Shown one piece after another: positions 23,699 to 26,156 of a DNA stretch of 26,156 nucleotides. Location of the stretch: positions 1-26,156 of the forward strand of contig CABUPM010000023.1 in NCBI GenBank assembly GCA_902493345.1, given 5' to 3'. A model generated the notes under the pieces. The model did no database searches, was not told the DNA's origin, and worked only from the letters and a program-made list of their open reading frames with translations. Each line of letters opens with the position of its first letter. Positions within the stretch are counted from its first letter, which is position 1. The position numbers and the translations under genes are program-made. The DNA comes from an uncultured Eubacteriales bacterium. Its GTDB lineage: Bacteria > Bacillota > Clostridia > Lachnospirales > Bianqueaceae.

Positions 23699-24584
23699 CG
23701 CGAGAGCATCCATGTATGTGGACGGCAAAACCCGGCTGTTCGGAGTCTATGGCCATCCGATCGGCCATACATTTTCTCCGAAGATTCATGAGCTGTTGAT
23801 TCAGGAATATGGAGAAAACATGGCATATGTGGCCTATCATGTGCTGCCGGAGCATCTGGGGGAGGCGCTGAAGGGCGCATGGGCGATGAACATTCAGGGA
23901 TTGAACCTTACCATTCCCCATAAGGAGCTGGCGTTGCCTCATCTGGTGGGTATCTCGCCGGAAGCCAGACAGGTAGGCGCGGTCAACACACTGAAGTGGA
24001 CGCCCGAAGGATATTATGGTTATAATACCGATGTCTATGGAATGCAGCAGCAGCTTCGGACGAATGGGATGATTCTGGCAGGCCAGAGAGTTCTGATCCT
24101 GGGGGCCGGAGGAGCGGCGAGAAGCGCGGTTATGGTCTGCGTTCTTGAAGGCGCTTCAGAGATTCTGGTTTACAATCGCAATCGCGGTCGCGCGGAAGAG
24201 ATGCTGAGGCATTTTTCTGAGGTGTGTGAGAAAATGCCCACGATGAGGGTTGTATCCTATGAGGAGCTTCTGACTATGGAACACCCGTATGTCATCCAGA
24301 CAACACCGGCCGGGATGCTGAATGTGCCGGATCCGCTGCCGATCGCGGACGAGAGCTTTTATCAGGGTATTCTGTATGGGGCAGACGCGGTATTTAATCC
24401 CAAGGACACGCCGTTTTTGAAAAAGGTCCGTGCGCAGGGAGGCGTCGGTATCAGCGGGCTTCCCATGCTGTTTTATCAGGCGGTTCGCGCGTTTGAGATC
24501 TGGAACGAGATGGAGTTTCCGGCAGGGCCCAGAGAAGCAGCCAAGGAGAAATTTTTAGCGTGGGCGGAGGAGTATTTCGCATGA
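23691..24584 (+). CDS. aroE: shikimate dehydrogenase
   Basis: The 297-residue protein has the shikimate-binding N domain (GHPIGHTFSPKIH; LNLTIPHKE with catalytic K78; NTD with D114) and the NADP domain GAGGAARS at 138-145. It reduces 3-dehydroshikimate to shikimate in aromatic amino-acid synthesis. The substrate motif reads T27-x-S29 instead of the usual S-x-S, a conservative change. It overlaps yqeG by 8 bases and aroK by 4 (ATGA), so translation of the three is coupled. Quinate specificity is possible for the fold but the aroK neighbour favours shikimate. Confidence 0.96.
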   Translation: MSDARASMYVDGKTRLFGVYGHPIGHTFSPKIHELLIQEYGENMAYVAYHVLPEHLGEALKGAWAMNIQGLNLTIPHKELALPHLVGISPEARQVGAVNTLKWTPEGYYGYNTDVYGMQQQLRTNGMILAGQRVLILGAGGAARSAVMVCVLEGASEILVYNRNRGRAEEMLRHFSEVCEKMPTMRVVSYEELLTMEHPYVIQTTPAGMLNVPDPLPIADESFYQGILYGADAVFNPKDTPFLKKVRAQGGVGISGLPMLFYQAVRAFEIWNEMEFPAGPREAAKEKFLAWAEEYFA

Positions 24585-25120
24585 ATAAGACGATCGTGCT
24601 GGTCGGATTTATGGGAAGCGGAAAGAGTCGGCTGGGAGCATACGCGGCAAAACAGCTGGGATTAGGATTTGCGGATACAGATCTTCTGGTAGAGAAAACA
24701 GCGGGAATGTCCATCCGGGATATTTTTGCATCACAGGGAGAAGAGGCTTTCCGGAAACTTGAGACAGAGACGCTGCGGCAATGCTGCCTGGAAGGGGAGA
24801 TGCTCCTCGCGACCGGCGGTGGTATCGTCAAGAGTCAGGACAATCTGAACCTGATTCGTTCCCTCGGTGGTCGGATTGTATGGCTGAAGGCAACACCGCA
24901 GCAGATCTATGAGCGGCTGAGAAACGATGAGACACGGCCCCTCCTGGCGGATGTACAGGGGGAGGCGCGCAGGGAACGCATCGAAAATATGATGAATGAA
25001 CGGGAGGTTCTGTACAGAACAGCCGCTGATCTTGTTTTTGATGAGCAGGGAATACCGGTATGCGAATTGGGAGAACGCTTTACAGCCTGGCTCAATGAGA
25101 AAATAATGGAGAAAGATTGA
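24581..25120 (+). CDS. aroK: shikimate kinase
   Basis: The 179-residue protein has Walker A GFMGSGKS (9-16), D32/D34 for Mg2+ and shikimate, R58 and GGG 79-81 for substrate, lid R119 (TRPLL) and R141. It phosphorylates shikimate at the 3-OH using ATP. The ATG at 24581 overlaps the aroE stop as ATGA; a longer frame from 24560 would overlap aroE by 25 bases and is not needed. It completes a two-step stretch of the shikimate pathway with aroE. Confidence 0.96.
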   Translation: MNKTIVLVGFMGSGKSRLGAYAAKQLGLGFADTDLLVEKTAGMSIRDIFASQGEEAFRKLETETLRQCCLEGEMLLATGGGIVKSQDNLNLIRSLGGRIVWLKATPQQIYERLRNDETRPLLADVQGEARRERIENMMNEREVLYRTAADLVFDEQGIPVCELGERFTAWLNEKIMEKD

Positions 25121-25128
25121 AAAAGTAG

Positions 25129-25157
25129 TTGAAAATTTTATAAAAATAAGGTAGAAT
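25129..25157 (+). promoter_or_regulatory. sigma-A promoter of efp
   Basis: TTGAAA (25129-25134) and TAGAAT (25152-25157), 17-base spacer, then AGGAGG (25185-25190) before the efp ATG. Confidence 0.75.
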
Positions 25158-25201
25158 AGATAAGGAAGTATGAGTTGATATTTTAGGAGGTTCTGATTTA
25201 T

Positions 25202-25768
25202 ATGGCAGAAGTTATTTCCGCAGGTGAGTTCAGAAACGGACTTACAATTGAGTTTGAAGGCGATGTGTACACTGTAATCGAGTTCCAGCATGTAAAGCCG
25301 GGTAAGGGCGCTGCTTTCGTACGTACAACCTTAAAGAGCGTGAAGGGCGGCGGCGTAATCGAGCGTACATTCCGTCCGACAGAAAAGGTAGACCGTGCGA
25401 TCATCGAGCGTAAGGATATGGAGTATCTCTATAACGACGGAGTTCTGTATTACTTCATGGATCCTGATACCTATGAGCAGATCGGACTGAACGAGGATCA
25501 GCTGGGAGATGCGTTGAAGTTTGTGAAGGAGAACGATAAGTGTAAGATCCTGTCCCACAACGGCAACATTTTCGGAATCGAGCCGCCGATGTTTGTAGAG
25601 CTGGAGATTACCCATACCGAGCCGGGCGCTAAGGGTAATACCGCGACCAACGTAATGAAGCCGGCAGAAGTTGAGACTGGCGCAACCGTTCAGGTTCCGC
25701 TGTTTATCAATATCGGTGATAAGATCAAGATCGATACCAGAACAGGCGAGTATCTGGGACGTGCGTAA
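25202..25768 (+). CDS. efp: translation elongation factor P
   Basis: The 188-residue protein has the KOW-like N domain and two OB domains of EF-P, with the tip loop VKPGKGAAF carrying K35, equivalent to the modified lysine of E. coli EF-P. It enters the ribosomal E site and helps peptide-bond formation at polyproline stretches. No EpmA/EpmB genes are near, and the modification here is unknown. The start is fixed by AGGAGG at 25185-25190. It has its own promoter and terminator and follows aroK, a common order in Clostridia. Confidence 0.98.
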   Translation: MAEVISAGEFRNGLTIEFEGDVYTVIEFQHVKPGKGAAFVRTTLKSVKGGGVIERTFRPTEKVDRAIIERKDMEYLYNDGVLYYFMDPDTYEQIGLNEDQLGDALKFVKENDKCKILSHNGNIFGIEPPMFVELEITHTEPGAKGNTATNVMKPAEVETGATVQVPLFINIGDKIKIDTRTGEYLGRA

Positions 25769-25785
25769 TTTTTTATAAGAAACAG

Positions 25786-25824
25786 AAGGAGCTGCTGCAC
25801 TTGCGTGTGATGGCTCCTTTTTAT
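25786..25824 (+). terminator. terminator after efp
   Basis: AAGGAGC (25786-25792) pairs with GCTCCTT (25813-25819) and the inner CAC/GTG can pair, followed by a run of T residues. It lies 11 bases before the start of the 74-base repeat array. Confidence 0.75.
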
Positions 25825-25834
25825 ATACCCAAAA

Positions 25835-26105
25835 CTCTGGTGAACGAGGCTCTTGCGTGTACCAGGGGGGAATAGGATTCTTTGGAGTTTTGAAGCCCTT
25901 TGGTACATTTGGGAGAATGCGTCTCCTGGGTGTACCAGAGGGGTTGTGGGCTTCTCTGGATTTTGGAAAACCTCTGGCACACTTGGGAGAACGAGACTTT
26001 TACGCGTGCCAGGATTCTATAGTAGTTCTCTGGATTTTTGGAAACCTCTGGCATACTTTAAGAAGACAAGGCTCTTAAATGTACCAGATATTATAGTTTT
26101 CGCTT
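25835..26105. repeat. degenerate 74-base tandem array with an inverted repeat in each copy
   Basis: Three full units (25884-25957, 25958-26031, 26032-26105) and a shortened first unit (25835-25883) share the pattern GGAnTTTTGGAAACCTCTGG...TGTACCAG. Left arms (CTYTGG) begin at 25835, 25898, 25972 and 26046, that is 63, 74 and 74 bases apart. In each copy the left arm pairs with a right arm: 25835-25841 with 25861-25867; 25896-25907 with 25931-25942; 25973-25980 with 26006-26013; 26047-26055 with 26080-26088. The last copy has a further perfect inner stem, TTTAAGA 26057-26063 with TCTTAAA 26073-26079. Period 74 is not a multiple of three, so the frame shifts every unit and protein coding is unlikely. 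I do not recognise the family. Confidence 0.8.
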
Positions 26106-26156
26106 GATTTTTCGTGGAGGGACGGACTTCTAGGGGAGGGTAGATCAATAATAAGA
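26106..26156. other. non-coding right edge
   Basis: Only the first few bases (GATTTTTCG at 26106) continue the repeat register; the paired arms are absent. No gene or clear signal is visible before the window ends. Confidence 0.5.

Noticed and set aside
25835..26105. CRISPR array
   Set aside because: Copies are degenerate over their whole length with no identical short repeats separated by unique spacers, and no cas gene is present.
25690..26107. Open frames on both strands across the terminal repeat region
   Set aside because: They are made of the 74-base repeat read in changing frames, lack ribosome sites, and partly overlap efp or its terminator.

Overview
The window reads as a chromosomal segment of a spore-forming Gram-positive anaerobe of the Clostridia, most like a Lachnospiraceae member. 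Supporting signs are a full-length spoIVA, a sepF/ylmH division cluster, purine-rich Shine-Dalgarno sites before almost every gene, textbook sigma-A promoters with 17-base spacers, and moderate GC. The taxonomic placement is an inference from gene content; there is no rRNA or tRNA gene here. Twenty-five protein genes are supported, one of them cut by the left edge.

Region 1 (1-2136) is the tail of a glycerol-3-phosphate-type operon: an FAD/NAD(P) oxidoreductase missing its N-terminus, a small Cys-rich DUF1667 protein and a NagD-type HAD phosphatase. Region 2 (2137-4345) holds bioY (biotin uptake) with its own promoter. It is followed by a manganese-type (yybP-ykoY) riboswitch with an overlapping terminator, then an orphan OadB-like sodium-pump subunit and a 54-residue OadG-like membrane protein. 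No decarboxylase or biotin-carrier gene is present. Region 3 (4346-7290) has a serA-like dehydrogenase and spoIVA.

Region 4 (7400-14131) is a long, tightly packed co-directional cluster: HlyD-like protein, TPR lipoprotein, yggS, sepF, ylmH, lspA, rluD and a sirtuin. It resembles the ylm/division neighbourhood of Firmicutes, but lacks ylmG, divIVA and ileS. Region 5 (14135-16913) has a two-helix protein that looks like a dead Wzz/BY-kinase fusion. It converges on a MarR-MATE efflux operon across a bidirectional terminator; the MarR gene has a palindrome over its own promoter.

Region 6 (16973-21106) has pepF-pepT (peptide breakdown) and fba (glycolysis). Region 7 has murD and a PAP2 phosphatase on the minus strand (wall and lipid-carrier metabolism), then yqeG-aroE-aroK (8-base and 4-base overlaps) and efp on the plus strand. 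The last 320 bases hold no gene. They carry a degenerate tandem array with a 74-base period in which every copy contains a long inverted repeat, with one fully compensatory base-pair change between copies.

The two strongest leads are the manganese-switch-controlled orphan OadB/OadG pair (2771-4299) and the hairpin array after efp (25835-26105).
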